A program made the position numbers and the translations under genes. Shown one piece after another: positions 17,249 through 27,213 of a stretch of DNA of 64,000 bases. Source of the DNA: an uncultured Erythrobacter sp. (lineage in GTDB: Bacteria > Pseudomonadota > Alphaproteobacteria > Sphingomonadales > Sphingomonadaceae); the NCBI GenBank assembly GCA_947498065.1, contig CANMIS010000001.1, positions 620,001-684,000 on the forward strand, read 5' to 3'. The notes beneath the pieces were generated by a model. It was not told the DNA's origin and searched no databases. It saw only the letters and a program-made list of their open reading frames with translations. Positions within the stretch are counted from its first letter, which is position 1. Every line of letters begins with the position of its first letter.

Positions 17249-18227
17249 TCTGCAAAGCGGCAGCGCCGCGTTTAAAGTCAATTCGCTGACCAATTTGGAG
17301 CAGGCCGATCCGGGCAAAGGCCATGTGGTGTGGGACCCCGCCCGATCCATCTGGAACACCGGATTTATCCTGGGCGCATTGGTGCTCGGCCCGCTGTTTT
17401 TCTCATGGAGCGGCTTTGCCGTTTTCCTGGTGCTGTCAGCGGTGACACTATGCGCGGGCCACTCGGTCGGCTTTCACCGGCGCCTGATCCACCGAAGCTT
17501 TGAATGCCCCAAATGGCTGGAACGCGTGATGGTCTATTTCGGCACGCTGGTGGGTATGGGCGGCCCGGTCTGGACTATCGGTCTGCATGATATGCGCGAT
17601 TGGGCTCAGCGCGAGGAGGATTGCCACTGGTTTTTGCGGCACGGCAAACCGATGGCGATAGAGGGGTTTACCTACCTCAATTTCAAGCTGATCCTGGATC
17701 ACCCGCCCGGTTTTGATCCCGGGCCGGAGATTGCGGGCGACCGGTTCTATGCATTCCTTCAGCGCACATGGATGCTGCACCAAATTCCGCTCGCGATCGC
17801 GCTGTATGCCATGGGCGGATGGTCATGGGTGGTGTGGGGCGTTGTGGTCAGAGTGGCCGCCTGCGTTTCGATGCATTGGTACATTTCCTATTTGGCGCAC
17901 ACGCGCGGGCCGCAAGATTGGCATCTGGACGATGCCGCTTTGCAGGCGCACAATGTGCCTATCCTTGCGATCCCGACCATGGGCGAAAGCTGGCATTGCA
18001 ATCACCACGCCTTCCCGCGCTCGGCGGCCCATGGGCTTTATCCGGGGCAGATTGATCTTGGCTTCCAGTTTATCCGCCTGCTCGAAAAGCTGGGCCTGGC
18101 GTGGGACATAAAGCTGCCCGCGAACCTTCCGCCGCGGCCCGGTATTTCGCCCGTATCAGAGCGCGCGTTGTCGATTGCTTCGACAGGGCAGGCCTCGCTT
18201 TCCAAGCCAGTTAAGGCAGAGGTTTAG
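17238..18227 (+). CDS. Fatty acid desaturase family protein with atypical second histidine box
   Basis: A 329-residue membrane di-iron enzyme of the acyl-CoA desaturase type. Histidines at 75, 80 and 85 (AGHSVGFHRRLIHRSFE) form box 1, and WHCNHHAFP near residue 255 forms box 3. Where box 2 (HRxHH) is expected the sequence is GLHDMRDWAQREEDCHWFLR, with only one histidine at the box and another 13 residues later. Hydrophobic segments flank the boxes as in delta-9 desaturases. It may modify membrane lipids or another hydrophobic substrate. Last gene of the run starting at 14424. Confidence 0.82.
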   Translation: MGSDLQSGSAAFKVNSLTNLEQADPGKGHVVWDPARSIWNTGFILGALVLGPLFFSWSGFAVFLVLSAVTLCAGHSVGFHRRLIHRSFECPKWLERVMVYFGTLVGMGGPVWTIGLHDMRDWAQREEDCHWFLRHGKPMAIEGFTYLNFKLILDHPPGFDPGPEIAGDRFYAFLQRTWMLHQIPLAIALYAMGGWSWVVWGVVVRVAACVSMHWYISYLAHTRGPQDWHLDDAALQAHNVPILAIPTMGESWHCNHHAFPRSAAHGLYPGQIDLGFQFIRLLEKLGLAWDIKLPANLPPRPGISPVSERALSIASTGQASLSKPVKAEV

Positions 18228-18561
18228 GCTGGCGCTTGGCGGTGGGCCGTGAGCGCTCTTGAGCCAGATTTTCCTACCCGGCATGATTAGGGTAATTCGG
18301 CATGATGCTTCGGTTTGATCTTTCACCCCCTTACGCGTTTCGCTGGTTCATACGGGCTAACTTGCGTCCAGCGTGTGATCGGAAAAAACGATCAATCGGC
18401 GCCGCTGTGATCGATTGGTTTTTCGCCCCTGAACACTGTTCCAGCTGTTCCAAGCGTGCATGGCACACGACGAACCGAGGACCTGTCTGGGGCCCTCGTA
18501 GGATTGCAGCTGCACCCGGGCGACACCATGTTGTAGCATTGCCAGTTCAGGAGAAGCGCGC
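18228..18561. other. Leader region of the FAD reductase fusion gene
   Basis: No gene is supported; the frame at 18302-18574 overlaps the next gene and has no ribosome site. It holds one copy of the 71-base duplicated element (18389-18459) and, closer to the start codon, the short inverted repeat ATGTTGTAGCAT at 18528-18539, similar to the palindrome before the TonB-like gene. Confidence 0.55.
18389..18459 (+). repeat. 71-base duplicated leader element, copy 1
   Basis: Ungapped match to 48128-48058 on the other strand: the 55 bases 18405-18459 match at 48 positions, including CTGTGATCGATTGGTTTTT and GTTCCAAGCGTGC, and the 16 bases before match at 12. A six-base stem CGATCA/TGATCG (18389-18394 with 18408-18413) is kept in the second copy through a T-G wobble. 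It lies 102 bases before the start of the downstream gene, on the sense strand. Function unknown. Confidence 0.75.
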
Positions 18562-20178
18562 ATGGAACAGCTAGGACAAGACCTTGAGACCCTGCGGCGT
18601 GTGCCGCTGGCCGATGCGCATGTCGACGCGATCTGCGAGATCGGGACCGAGCGGACCTATCCCAAGGGCCACATCTTCGCCGAAGTTGGCGAGCCGATGG
18701 ACACCTTCACCTATGTGCTCGACGGCGAGATCGAAGTGATCGACGCCTACACCCGCGAGCGGATGTTCGAGCACAGCCTAGGCCCAACGCAATTCATGGG
18801 CGAGATTGCCTTCATGAATGGAGGGAACTGGTTCCTGCCGATGCGGGCCGCCAAGGAAACCCGAGTGATCGAAGCCCCGCGCGAGGCGATGCTGGAGCTG
18901 ATGAGCCGGGTGCCGGAGCTGTCCGATCACATCATCACCGTGTTCGCAGCGCGCAGGCAGCGGCAGTTCGAGCTGAAGAACAGCTCTGTCAAAGTGATCG
19001 GCGCAGACCGCGATCCGGCGGTGCAAAAGGTCGAGGGCTTCCTCTCGCGCAATCGCATTCCGTTCCAAAGCTTCGACATGGATGCCTCTGACGAGGAAAC
19101 CGCGCATGTCTGCGACCTCAGCGGGCATCAGCCCTCCGTAATCGTCGGCAGAGACCAAAGGCTGGATGATCCAACGCCGCGCAAGGTAGCCCAGCACCTC
19201 GGCCTCGACCTCGACATCTGCTCAAAGCGCACCTTCGACCTACTGATCGTCGGCGGCGGACCAGCGGGCGTCGCCGCGGCGGTCTATGCCGGGGCGGAGG
19301 GGATTGAGGCGCTGCTGATCGAAGACATGGCGATTGGCGGGCAAGCAGGCACATCGAGCCGGATTGAGAACTACATGGGCTTTCCCACCGGCATCAGCGG
19401 GACGGACCTGACCTATCGCGGGCAGATCCAGGCGCTGAAGTTCGGCACGCGGTTCGCGATGCCGCGCCGAGTTGAGAAGCTGGAGCGGCGCAGCGATGGT
19501 ACGTTCTGCGCGGTTCTGGATGATGGCGATGAGATCTGCGCGCGCGCTGTTCTCGTGAGCACCGGTGTGCAGTACAGCCGCCTGCCTTTGGACCGGCTCG
19601 AGGAGCTGGAGGGCGCTGGCGTGTTCTATGCAGCCACCGAGATGGAGGCGCGCTTTTGCAAGAAGACCGAAGCGGTCGTGATTGGCGGCGGCAACTCCGC
19701 TGGGCAGGCGGCGATGTACCTCTCTCGCAGCGCAGCGCATGTTCATCTGGTCGTGCGCTCGGGCAGTCTCGCGGCCAGCATGTCGAGCTATCTCTCAAGC
19801 CGGCTAGAGGCGGATCCGCGCGTCACAATCCACTACAACACCAGCGTTACCGAGCTTCACGGAGAGGACCGCTTGGAGGCGGTGACCTTCAAGACCCCTG
19901 ATGGCGAAACCCGGCAGGAGACCCGCGCGCTCTTCATCATGATCGGCGCTGCCCCCAACACCGCCTGGCTGTCCGGCCTAGTCGATACGGACGAGCGCGG
20001 CTTTGTACTGACCGGAGCAGACGTTGGCCGCCCCTCCCCCTTCGAAACGGGTACAGACGGTGTCTTTGCCGTGGGTGATGTACGCGCCGGATCAGTAAAG
20101 CGCGTTGCCAGCGCCGTGGGCGAAGGGTCCGTCGTTGTCTCGGAAATATGGAGCTATCTCGACGATCTAGAAAGCTAA
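18562..20178 (+). CDS. cNMP-binding domain / thioredoxin-reductase-like fusion without the CxxC pair
   Basis: A 538-residue fusion. Residues 1-135 form a Crp-like cyclic-nucleotide-binding beta roll (FAEVGEPMDTFTYVLDGEIE, FMGEIAFMNGG). Residues about 140-215 look thioredoxin-like. From 225 on there is an FAD/NAD(P) oxidoreductase with GGGPAG at 231-236, GGGNSA at 375-380 and a GDVRAGSVKRVASAVGEGS FAD site. Thioredoxin reductases carry CATC before the second Rossmann motif; here that spot reads YAAT (356-359), so no redox disulfide. Proteins of this layout occur in proteobacteria and actinobacteria, mostly uncharacterised. It may act as a nucleotide-sensing flavoprotein. Preceded by the duplicated leader element. 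Confidence 0.88.
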   Translation: MEQLGQDLETLRRVPLADAHVDAICEIGTERTYPKGHIFAEVGEPMDTFTYVLDGEIEVIDAYTRERMFEHSLGPTQFMGEIAFMNGGNWFLPMRAAKETRVIEAPREAMLELMSRVPELSDHIITVFAARRQRQFELKNSSVKVIGADRDPAVQKVEGFLSRNRIPFQSFDMDASDEETAHVCDLSGHQPSVIVGRDQRLDDPTPRKVAQHLGLDLDICSKRTFDLLIVGGGPAGVAAAVYAGAEGIEALLIEDMAIGGQAGTSSRIENYMGFPTGISGTDLTYRGQIQALKFGTRFAMPRRVEKLERRSDGTFCAVLDDGDEICARAVLVSTGVQYSRLPLDRLEELEGAGVFYAATEMEARFCKKTEAVVIGGGNSAGQAAMYLSRSAAHVHLVVRSGSLAASMSSYLSSRLEADPRVTIHYNTSVTELHGEDRLEAVTFKTPDGETRQETRALFIMIGAAPNTAWLSGLVDTDERGFVLTGADVGRPSPFETGTDGVFAVGDVRAGSVKRVASAVGEGSVVVSEIWSYLDDLES

Positions 20179-20267
20179 ACAAAGCCTCTAGAAACCCGAA
20201 TAAATGCCGTTATGCTTGGGCTATGAGCGCTTCTGCAGTGCTCGGTCGCACTAACGGGGCAATCACA

Positions 20268-21860
20268 ATGGTATTCGCGCGTCTATTCGCATCTCTTTTA
20301 CTGACGTTCGCATTCCTAGGCGCTGCACCAGCGCGCGCGGACTGGTACGAAGCATCCAGCGACCATTTCGTGATTTACGCCGATGACAGCGAGAAAGACA
20401 TTCGCCGCTACGCGCAAAACCTTGAACGCTTTCACGCGGCGATGGAATTGCTCACCAGGCGAAAAGTCGAAAAGCCCAGCCCCTCAAACCGAGTGGTGAT
20501 CTTTGCCGTCGGCAGTCAAAGAGACATTCGCAAACTATCGGGCAGAAAGAGCCGCTATGTAGCGGGATTCTATCGCCCAAGAGCAGGCGCAAGCCGGGCA
20601 TTTGTGCAAGATATTCGCCATAAGAGTGGCTATCCTGATTTCTCGACTATCGTGCTGCTTCACGAATACGCGCATCACTTCCTAATCTCACAATCGCGCT
20701 TCGGCATGCCGCGCTGGCTCAATGAAGGCGCGGCCGAGTTTTTCGCTTCAGCATCCTTCCCAAACAAAGGCGGCATCCAAATTGGCCTTCCAGCTCAGCA
20801 CCGCGCCAATGAGCTCTTCAATTCCGCTGATGTCAGCATTTACGAGCTGCTCGATCATGAGCTTTACGAGCGCAATCGCGGCAAAGGATATGACGCATTC
20901 TACGGACGCAGCTGGTTGCTCTACCATTACCTTACCTTCAATGACGACCGCCAAGGTCAACTGAGTAAATACCAAGCAGAGGTGCTTTCGGGCCTATCCT
21001 CACTTGAGGCGGGCGAGAAGGCGTTTGGCGATTTGGATCAGCTCGAAAAGGAACTTAGATCCTATTTGCGAAAGCGCATGCCCGGCCTTGGCTTAGCTCC
21101 AGAAAGGCTTCCAATCGGCGAAGTCACCTTGCGCAAACTACCCAAAGGCGAGGCGGAAATGATGCCAATCCGCATCCGATCCCAGCGCGGGGTCGACGAA
21201 GAAACGGCCGCCGAAGTGCTGGAAGACGCACGGAAGATCGCGGCGAAATACCCTGGTGATGCTGGCGTTCTCTCAGCCCTTGCCGAAGCAGAGTACGACG
21301 CGGGCAATGATGCCGAAGCGATCGCCGCCGCCGATGCGGCAATCGCGATCGATCCGGCGCGCACCAATCCCTATGTTCAAAAGGGCTATGCGCTGTTTCG
21401 CATTGCGCGCGATGCAGAGGACGAGAAGGCCGCGATTGATCTGGCGATGAAGCCATTTTCGCAGCTCAACAAAATTGAGAATGATCATCCGCTGCCGCTG
21501 ATCTACTATTATCGCAGCTATGCTCAGCGCGGCGTCGAACCGCCTGAAAACGCCAAGCATGCGCTAGAGCGCGCGGCAGAACTCGCGCCATTCGACAAGG
21601 GTTTGTGGATGCAGGCGGCGATGATGCAAATGCGGGAAGGCAAGATTGCGATCGCAAAAAGCTCGCTGCAGCCGATCGCGAGCGATCCGCACGGCGGCAA
21701 TCGGGCAGAGCGGGTGAAGAACATCATCGCCCTGCTTGACAAAACCGAGGAAGGCACAGTGATCACCGGCCGCGACTTGGCGGTAACCGCGCCAGTGGCT
21801 CAGGTCAGCGTTCCAGCGGTACCGGGTGATGATGATAGTGATGGTGGAGCTGACGAGTAG
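20268..21860 (+). CDS. Exported gluzincin-like metallopeptidase with TPR repeats
   Basis: About 530 residues from ATG 20268, which gives a clean signal peptide (MVFARLFASLLLTFAFLGAA, cut after ARA). GGGG precedes it; ATG 20223 is an alternative. The first half has a peptidase-MA-like zinc site HEYAHHF (H132 and H136) followed by RWLNEGAAEFFASA with the glutamate ligand. The second half is built of TPR-like helices (EAEYDAGNDAEAIAAADAAI, NPYVQKGYALFRIAR). It is probably periplasmic and may process or bind envelope proteins; the substrate is unknown. Confidence 0.8.
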   Translation: MVFARLFASLLLTFAFLGAAPARADWYEASSDHFVIYADDSEKDIRRYAQNLERFHAAMELLTRRKVEKPSPSNRVVIFAVGSQRDIRKLSGRKSRYVAGFYRPRAGASRAFVQDIRHKSGYPDFSTIVLLHEYAHHFLISQSRFGMPRWLNEGAAEFFASASFPNKGGIQIGLPAQHRANELFNSADVSIYELLDHELYERNRGKGYDAFYGRSWLLYHYLTFNDDRQGQLSKYQAEVLSGLSSLEAGEKAFGDLDQLEKELRSYLRKRMPGLGLAPERLPIGEVTLRKLPKGEAEMMPIRIRSQRGVDEETAAEVLEDARKIAAKYPGDAGVLSALAEAEYDAGNDAEAIAAADAAIAIDPARTNPYVQKGYALFRIARDAEDEKAAIDLAMKPFSQLNKIENDHPLPLIYYYRSYAQRGVEPPENAKHALERAAELAPFDKGLWMQAAMMQMREGKIAIAKSSLQPIASDPHGGNRAERVKNIIALLDKTEEGTVITGRDLAVTAPVAQVSVPAVPGDDDSDGGADE

Positions 21861-21889
21861 GCCTCCCCTGCTCCACTATAAGCCTTAAG

Positions 21890-22423
21890 TTAGCGGCTCA
21901 TCATGCCGGTCACGATTGAGCCCAGGATGCCTCCCAGCGCTCCGCCACCTGTTGATCCGCCAGACGGAGCAGCGCCGCCGCCGCTCGCTTGTTTCGCCAT
22001 ATAGCCGGCAGCGGCCATCGCGAGGATCGGCAGCATTTTCTTCAAAATGCCCTCGTCAATCCCTGTCATCGAGGCCACTTCGCCAGCGACCGAGCGGCTC
22101 ACATCCTTGCTACCAAAGATGTTGCCAAGGATATCATTGCCTTGATTAACGGGCGTCGCTTGGGTGCCCAGCACCGCATCAAGCAGGCCGCCGCCGAGAC
22201 CGCCGCCGCCTGAGCCGCCGCCCAGAATAGCGCCAGCAAGTCCGCCTAGCCCGCCCATTGGGTCAGGGGTGGACGTGCCGCCAGTTGCGCTGCGCCCCAT
22301 CCCGGCGACAATCGCCGGGAGCAAAGCGCCAGCGGCTGTCTTGGCCGTGCCCTCATCAATGCCGAGCTCACGCGCCATGGATGAAATCGCGCCGGTTTGC
22401 TGCAAAATTTGGCCTAAACTCAT
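21890..22423 (-). CDS. DUF937 (YidB-like) protein
   Basis: A 177-residue protein with an opening helix MSLGQILQQTGAISSMAREL, the DUF937 core (IDEGTAKTAAGALLPAIVAG, and a second unit IDEGILKKMLPILAMAAAGY) and long glycine-rich linkers. There is no signal peptide. Function is unknown; family members occur in tandem, as here with the next upstream gene. Convergent with the metallopeptidase gene. Confidence 0.8.
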   Translation of the reverse strand: MSLGQILQQTGAISSMARELGIDEGTAKTAAGALLPAIVAGMGRSATGGTSTPDPMGGLGGLAGAILGGGSGGGGLGGGLLDAVLGTQATPVNQGNDILGNIFGSKDVSRSVAGEVASMTGIDEGILKKMLPILAMAAAGYMAKQASGGGAAPSGGSTGGGALGGILGSIVTGMMSR

Positions 22424-22451
22424 GTCCGTTCCCTTCGATCAAATGTCGTGA

Positions 22452-22826
22452 TTATTTTTTGCCGAACAGACCCTTGGCCATGCCCATCACGTCATTGATC
22501 GGGTTTCCGTCGCCATCCTGATCAAGCATGCTTGCAAGATTGCCGAGCATACCTTCGCCCTCGCCTGCGTCTTGCATTTTACCAACCAAGTCGCCCAATG
22601 CGCCCTCGCCGCCCATTTGCTCCATGATGCCGCTCAGCGCGCCGGCATCCATGCCGGTTTTTTGCGCGGCCAATTCAACAGTATCGCCGTCTTCGCCATG
22701 CGAGGCGCCAAGTGCGGCAACGGCTTTCTCTGCCATAGCAGGATCAATTCCAACCTTTTCAGCGAGGCTCGCAACCGTGTCTGGTGAGCCTGAAACTTGC
22801 TGCATAATGCTGTCGAGAATGCTCAT
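22452..22826 (-). CDS. DUF937-like small protein
   Basis: A 124-residue, acidic, glycine- and methionine-rich protein (MSILDSIMQQVSGSPDTVAS; then VGIDPAMAEKAVAALGASHG and a second similar unit TGMDAGALSGIMEQMGGEG). The internal repeats resemble half units of DUF937. It also has an EF-hand-like DQDGDGNPIND loop near the end, which may bind calcium. It lies 28 bases upstream of the larger DUF937 gene and they are likely one operon. Confidence 0.7.
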   Translation of the reverse strand: MSILDSIMQQVSGSPDTVASLAEKVGIDPAMAEKAVAALGASHGEDGDTVELAAQKTGMDAGALSGIMEQMGGEGALGDLVGKMQDAGEGEGMLGNLASMLDQDGDGNPINDVMGMAKGLFGKK

Positions 22827-22891
22827 ACTATTGATCCTTCTTTGGTGATTCTTGATTGCCTCAGTCTGCGCGCAAAGGCCGCAAATGAAAA

Positions 22892-22924
22892 GGCCCCGCT
22901 CCGGCTGTCTCGCCGGGCGGGGCC
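22892..22924 (-). terminator. Intrinsic terminator of pckA
   Basis: Eight-base GC stem GGCCCCGC/GCGGGGCC (22892-22899 with 22917-22924). On the minus strand it is followed by TTTTC, 25 bases after the pckA stop, as expected for a rho-independent terminator. Confidence 0.75.
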
Positions 22925-22948
22925 CTCCTCTCCAACTGTAAAATGTTG

Positions 22949-24565
22949 TTATGCGGCGACCGGTGCATCCGGTGCGGCCTGCCTCACGCCTTCATCGACA
23001 TGCGCTTCGAATTCCGCGAAGTTGTCGATGAACAGCTGTACCAGCTTGTGGGCCGTTGCATCATATTCGCGTTTGTCAGCCCAGGTCTCGCGCGGGTTAA
23101 GGATCGTTTGATCGATCCCTGCCTCGGCCAGCACTGGCACGTGGACCGGCACATCAAAGCCGAAATTGTCGTCGCGGCGATATTCGACATTGTCGAGATC
23201 GCCGTTGAGCGCCGCATTGAGCAACGCGCGTGTCGCCTTGATCGGCATCCGGTTGCCAACGCCGTACTTGCCGCCGGTCCAACCGGTGTTGAGCAACCAG
23301 CATTGCACGCCGCCCTTGGCAATGCGCTCTTTCAGCAGATTGCCATAGACGCTCGGGTGGCGCGGCATGAACGGTGCGCCAAAACAGGTGCTGAAGGTTG
23401 CCTCTGGCTCGGTCACGCCGATCTCAGTGCCAGCGACCTTCGCGGTGTAGCCTGATAGGAAGTGATACATCGCCTGCTCGGGTGTCAGCCGCGCAATCGG
23501 AGGCAGCACGCCGAACGCATCCGCTGTCAGCATCACGACGTTGCTGGGCACTGGGCCCAGATTGTCGGCGCTGGTGTTTGGTATGAAATCAATCGGATAG
23601 GCACCGCGGGTGTTCTCAGCCAGCGAGTTATCGTCAAAGTCGAGCGTGCGGGTCTGCTCGTCCATAACCACGTTTTCGAGCACTGTGCCGAAGCGCTTGG
23701 TGGTCGCGTAGATTTCCGGCTCAGCCTCTTCAGACAGGCGGATCATCTTCGCATAGCAGCCGCCCTCAAAATTAAAGACAGCGGTATCGGACCAGCCATG
23801 CTCATCATCGCCAATAAGCGTGCGCGAAGCGTCCGCGCTAAGCGTGGTTTTGCCGGTGCCGGACAGGCCAAAGAACACCGCCGTCTTATTGTCCGGCCCG
23901 ATATTGGCTGAACAATGCATCGGCATCACGCCTTTGGTCGGCAGCAGATAGTTGAGAATGCCAAAGACGCTTTTCTTCATCTCGCCGGCATATTTCGTAC
24001 CGCCGATCAGGATCAGCCTTTCAGACAGATTGACCGCAATCACCGTCTCACCGCGCGTGCCATGACGTGCCGGGTCGGCCCGGAAACTGGGCAGATCGAT
24101 GATCGTGTATTCAGGCGCGAAATCGGCCAGCTCGTCGGTGTTAGGACGTACTAGGAGAGTGCGGATGAACAGATTGTGCCAGGCAAGCTCGTTGATCACG
24201 CGCACATTGACGCGGTGCTCTGCCTGCGACCCGCCAAACAGGTCGGCGACGTAGAGGGTTTCTTTCTCGCCAAGGGCAGCGAGGAAATCCTGTTTGAGTG
24301 CGGCAAAATGCTCTGGCGTCATCGAGGCATTGACCTTGCCCCACCAGACCGTGTCCTCGGTGACAGAATCGCGCACGATGAACTTGTCTTTCGCGCTGCG
24401 CCCGGTGTGCGCGCCGGTTTTCACAACCAATGCGCCGTCTTTCGACAGGGCGCCTTCACCCTTCGAAATAGAGGCTTCGACAAGCTCTGGCGTGCCGAGA
24501 TTGGGGTGAATTTCAGCTGAGGTTTCAATACCCTGTGATGACAAAGGGTGGGCAAGCGGGGTCAA
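22949..24565 (-). CDS. pckA: Phosphoenolpyruvate carboxykinase (ATP)
   Basis: A 538-residue gluconeogenic enzyme converting oxaloacetate and ATP to phosphoenolpyruvate and CO2. The kinase-specific P-loop is [13 protein letters not shown]; the metal and substrate sites show as [28 protein letters not shown] and [11 protein letters not shown]. Length is typical of the ATP-dependent enzyme. It is transcribed away from chvI across a 314-base gap, the same pairing seen in rhizobia, where ChvG-ChvI influences pckA. A terminator follows directly. Confidence 0.95.
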   Translation of the reverse strand: MTPLAHPLSSQGIETSAEIHPNLGTPELVEASISKGEGALSKDGALVVKTGAHTGRSAKDKFIVRDSVTEDTVWWGKVNASMTPEHFAALKQDFLAALGEKETLYVADLFGGSQAEHRVNVRVINELAWHNLFIRTLLVRPNTDELADFAPEYTIIDLPSFRADPARHGTRGETVIAVNLSERLILIGGTKYAGEMKKSVFGILNYLLPTKGVMPMHCSANIGPDNKTAVFFGLSGTGKTTLSADASRTLIGDDEHGWSDTAVFNFEGGCYAKMIRLSEEAEPEIYATTKRFGTVLENVVMDEQTRTLDFDDNSLAENTRGAYPIDFIPNTSADNLGPVPSNVVMLTADAFGVLPPIARLTPEQAMYHFLSGYTAKVAGTEIGVTEPEATFSTCFGAPFMPRHPSVYGNLLKERIAKGGVQCWLLNTGWTGGKYGVGNRMPIKATRALLNAALNGDLDNVEYRRDDNFGFDVPVHVPVLAEAGIDQTILNPRETWADKREYDATAHKLVQLFIDNFAEFEAHVDEGVRQAAPDAPVAA

Positions 24566-24879
24566 CGCATTTCTCCTGAACCATTATGGTTGTGCAATTT
24601 ATGAAACCGGAAACATTGCTTCCCCGGCGACCGCTTTTGACTGTCTTGCGGTGCGCCAGTGGCCTGCGCTGGTCCGTTTATGCATACGTGTGCATAGATG
24701 CGCGTGGCAGCCTCGTCAAACGCGGCAAGCGCAATATCTACTGCCTTATGTGCAAGCCGCGCTTGCGCTCTAAACGCCCGCGTTGTTTATGGCGCTTGAT
24801 GCGGCTATTCATGGCGTGAGCGCTGCGGCGCGCAGGCATCCAAACCAAGCGCATACTAAGTGGCTGGGAGACATGACGA
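24566..24879. other. pckA-chvI divergent promoter region
   Basis: No gene is supported here. The gap contains both promoters and the 18-base imperfect palindrome TATGCATACGTGTGCATA at 24679-24696. Confidence 0.6.
24679..24696. promoter_or_regulatory. Candidate operator palindrome between pckA and chvI
   Basis: TATGCATACGTGTGCATA is an inverted repeat of TATGCA around a CG centre, off by one symmetric pair. It lies 114 bases before the pckA start and 184 before chvI. The binding protein is unknown; ChvI or a catabolite regulator are candidates by position only. Confidence 0.35.
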
Positions 24880-25644
24880 ATGAGCGATAGCACCAGCGAT
24901 ATCATGACCAAGGCAGAGCCTGCCAAAGGCGATGAAGTGACGATCGCGCTGGTCGATGATGATCGCAATATCCTCACCACGGTTTCGATCGCGCTGCAGG
25001 CGGAAGGGTTCGTGACCCGGCTCTATTCCGACGGTGAAACTGCACTCAAGGCGCTGCTCGACAACCCGCCTGACCTCGCTGTGTTCGACATCAAAATGCC
25101 GAAGATGGACGGCCTGGAATTGCTCAGCAAAGTGCGCGAGCACACCGCTCTGCCGGTGATCTTCCTCACCTCCAAAGATGATGAGCTGGATGAGGAAGTG
25201 GGACTGGAATTGGGGGCGGATGACTACATCGCCAAACCGTTCAGCCTGCGCCTGCTGATCGCCCGTATTCGCGCAATTCTGCGCCGCGCTGACCCCAGCA
25301 AAGCCATCGGGATTGAGACCCAAGAAATTGAGCCGGTCAATCCCAGCATTTCGACCGGGCGGCTGTATATGGACCCCGCGCGCCACCATGTGACTTGGGA
25401 TGAAAAGCCGGTCAGTCTGACGGTCACAGAATTCCTGATTTTGGAAGCACTGGCCGCGCGTCCCGGCGTGATCAAAAGCCGCAACCAATTGATGGATGCG
25501 GCCTATCCGGACGATATTTTTGTCGATGACCGCACGGTGGATAGCCACATCAAGCGCATGCGGCGCAAATTCCGCGTCGTCGATCCGCAATTTGGCGCGA
25601 TCGATACGCTCTACGGGGCAGGCTACAGCTTCACTGATGGTTGA
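24880..25644 (+). CDS. chvI: Response regulator ChvI
   Basis: A 254-residue OmpR-type regulator. The receiver domain has ALVDDDRNI, the phospho-acceptor aspartate in [13 protein letters not shown], and the conserved FLTSKDD and [11 protein letters not shown]. The C-terminal winged helix shows [20 protein letters not shown] and [14 protein letters not shown]. Its place between pckA and a ChvG-type kinase, with hprK and PTS genes after, identifies it as ChvI, which controls envelope, acid-response and central carbon genes in alphaproteobacteria. It overlaps the kinase gene by eight bases. Confidence 0.93.
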   Translation: MSDSTSDIMTKAEPAKGDEVTIALVDDDRNILTTVSIALQAEGFVTRLYSDGETALKALLDNPPDLAVFDIKMPKMDGLELLSKVREHTALPVIFLTSKDDELDEEVGLELGADDYIAKPFSLRLLIARIRAILRRADPSKAIGIETQEIEPVNPSISTGRLYMDPARHHVTWDEKPVSLTVTEFLILEALAARPGVIKSRNQLMDAAYPDDIFVDDRTVDSHIKRMRRKFRVVDPQFGAIDTLYGAGYSFTDG

Positions 25645-27208
25645 AGATGACGCTCCAACGCTTGATCAAGGAGTGGAACGCCTCAGCCTAACAGGCCGTT
25701 TCTCGCTCACCGCGCGCATACTCATCGTGAACCTTTTGCCGCTGCTGTTCCTGGGCGGCGGGCTTTTCTACATCGACAGCTACCGCACGCAGTTGCTTGA
25801 TGAGCGCTTCAAACTGGCCCGGATCGAGGCTCAGATTGCCGCCGAGGCTTTGGCCGGCGTCACCCGCGAGCGACAGGAGGCGCTGCTGGTGCAAATCGGC
25901 AAAGAGCAGCGGATGCGGATGCGCATGTTCGATGCAGAGGGCTTGCTTTGGGCTGACAGCTTCGCCCTCGATGAAGATGGCCCCGCGTTTGAGTTTGACG
26001 ACATCAGCGATGATGACTGGAACTTGCGATTTGCGCGCTGGCTAGACCGCGCGGTCGATACGGTCGTCAGCGCTAAGCCGGTCACCGACTATGTTGAGAA
26101 AGAATCCGACCAGGCGGATGATTGGCCAGAACTGGTCGCCGCGCGCGAACAAGGCATCAGCCAAATCACGCTTTACGATTGGCGCGATGGCACCCCGGTA
26201 ATCACCGCTGCCGCTCCCGTTGGATTGAACGGCGCGACCTTGCTGACCACACGCAATGCGGTCGACATTACAGAGGCGGTGCGCGCTGCGCGGTCGACCC
26301 TGGTGATTGCGGTGCTAATAGTCTTGTTCGCCTCTTTCCTGTTGTCGCTGTTCCTAGCTCGCACGATCGTCACCCCGCTGCGCCTACTGTCCAAAGCGGC
26401 GGTGAGAGTGCGCCAAGGCCGCGAACGCGAAGTCGAGGTTCCGCGCCTGCCAGAACGTGGGGATGAGATCGGTCTGCTCGCCCGCGCTGTTTCCGACATG
26501 ACCGGCGCGCTGCGTCACAGAATTGATGCGGTCGACAGCTTCGCCGCCGATGTGGCGCATGAGATCAAGAACCCGCTGGCAAGCCTGCGCAGCGCCATCG
26601 AAGCCCTGCCACGTGTCGAAGACGAAGAGACGCGCAAGAAACTAACCGATATTGCCACCCATGACGTGCGCCGCATCGACCGGCTCGTTACCGAGATTTC
26701 CGATGCGAGCCGGATCGATTCTGAAATGTCGCGCGCCACGCTGGAACGGATCGATCTGTCTGATCTGGTGCGGGCGATCATCGGCAGCCGCGAAGACCGC
26801 GCTGAAAATCGCAACCGGGAGATCATCCTGAAGGCGCGCGGATTTGCCGCTAATGTGATTGGTGTGGGCCCGCGATTAGAGCGCGTGGTCGAAAACCTTC
26901 TCGACAACGCCGTCTCCTTCTCGCCGCCCAAGGCCCCGATCCTAGTTGAGATCGAGAACGATGGCGAATGCGTCGCGCTCACCGTCTGCGACGAAGGCCC
27001 GGGAATTCCAGAGGACGCGCGCGAAAAAGTGTTCACACGCTTCCACTCGATCCGCCCGGACAATGAGGATTTCGGCAACCACTCCGGCCTCGGACTCGCC
27101 ATCGCGCGCGCCATTGCGGAGGCGCATGACGGCTCTCTTGTAGCCGAAAGCCGGGCCGATGGGCAAAGTGGCGCCTGCCTTAGGCTGCAACTCCCAGCGG
27201 CGGTCTGA
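25637..27208 (+). CDS. chvG: Sensor histidine kinase ChvG
   Basis: About 523 residues from ATG 25637. It has two transmembrane helices ([19 protein letters not shown] and [20 protein letters not shown]) around a periplasmic sensor domain, a HAMP segment, the H box [20 protein letters not shown], and N/G boxes in [20 protein letters not shown] and [12 protein letters not shown]. It should phosphorylate ChvI. The start overlaps the chvI stop, so translation is coupled. In relatives the periplasmic repressor ExoR acts on this kinase; no exoR gene lies here. Confidence 0.92.
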   Translation: MVEDDAPTLDQGVERLSLTGRFSLTARILIVNLLPLLFLGGGLFYIDSYRTQLLDERFKLARIEAQIAAEALAGVTRERQEALLVQIGKEQRMRMRMFDAEGLLWADSFALDEDGPAFEFDDISDDDWNLRFARWLDRAVDTVVSAKPVTDYVEKESDQADDWPELVAAREQGISQITLYDWRDGTPVITAAAPVGLNGATLLTTRNAVDITEAVRAARSTLVIAVLIVLFASFLLSLFLARTIVTPLRLLSKAAVRVRQGREREVEVPRLPERGDEIGLLARAVSDMTGALRHRIDAVDSFAADVAHEIKNPLASLRSAIEALPRVEDEETRKKLTDIATHDVRRIDRLVTEISDASRIDSEMSRATLERIDLSDLVRAIIGSREDRAENRNREIILKARGFAANVIGVGPRLERVVENLLDNAVSFSPPKAPILVEIENDGECVALTVCDEGPGIPEDAREKVFTRFHSIRPDNEDFGNHSGLGLAIARAIAEAHDGSLVAESRADGQSGACLRLQLPAAV

Positions 27209-27213
27209 CCAAA

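Noticed and set aside
18440-18455. GTTCCAGCTGTTCC as a LexA box
   Set aside because: The two GTTC units are five bases apart instead of seven, and the site is part of the duplicated element.
18302-18574. 90-codon frame containing the duplicated VIDWFF segment
   Set aside because: No ribosome site, overlaps the start of the next gene, and only the repeat part is shared with the copy near purA.
24586-24819. 77-codon frame between pckA and chvI
   Set aside because: Arg/Cys/Leu-rich product typical of random GC-rich frames; the gap is needed for two promoters.
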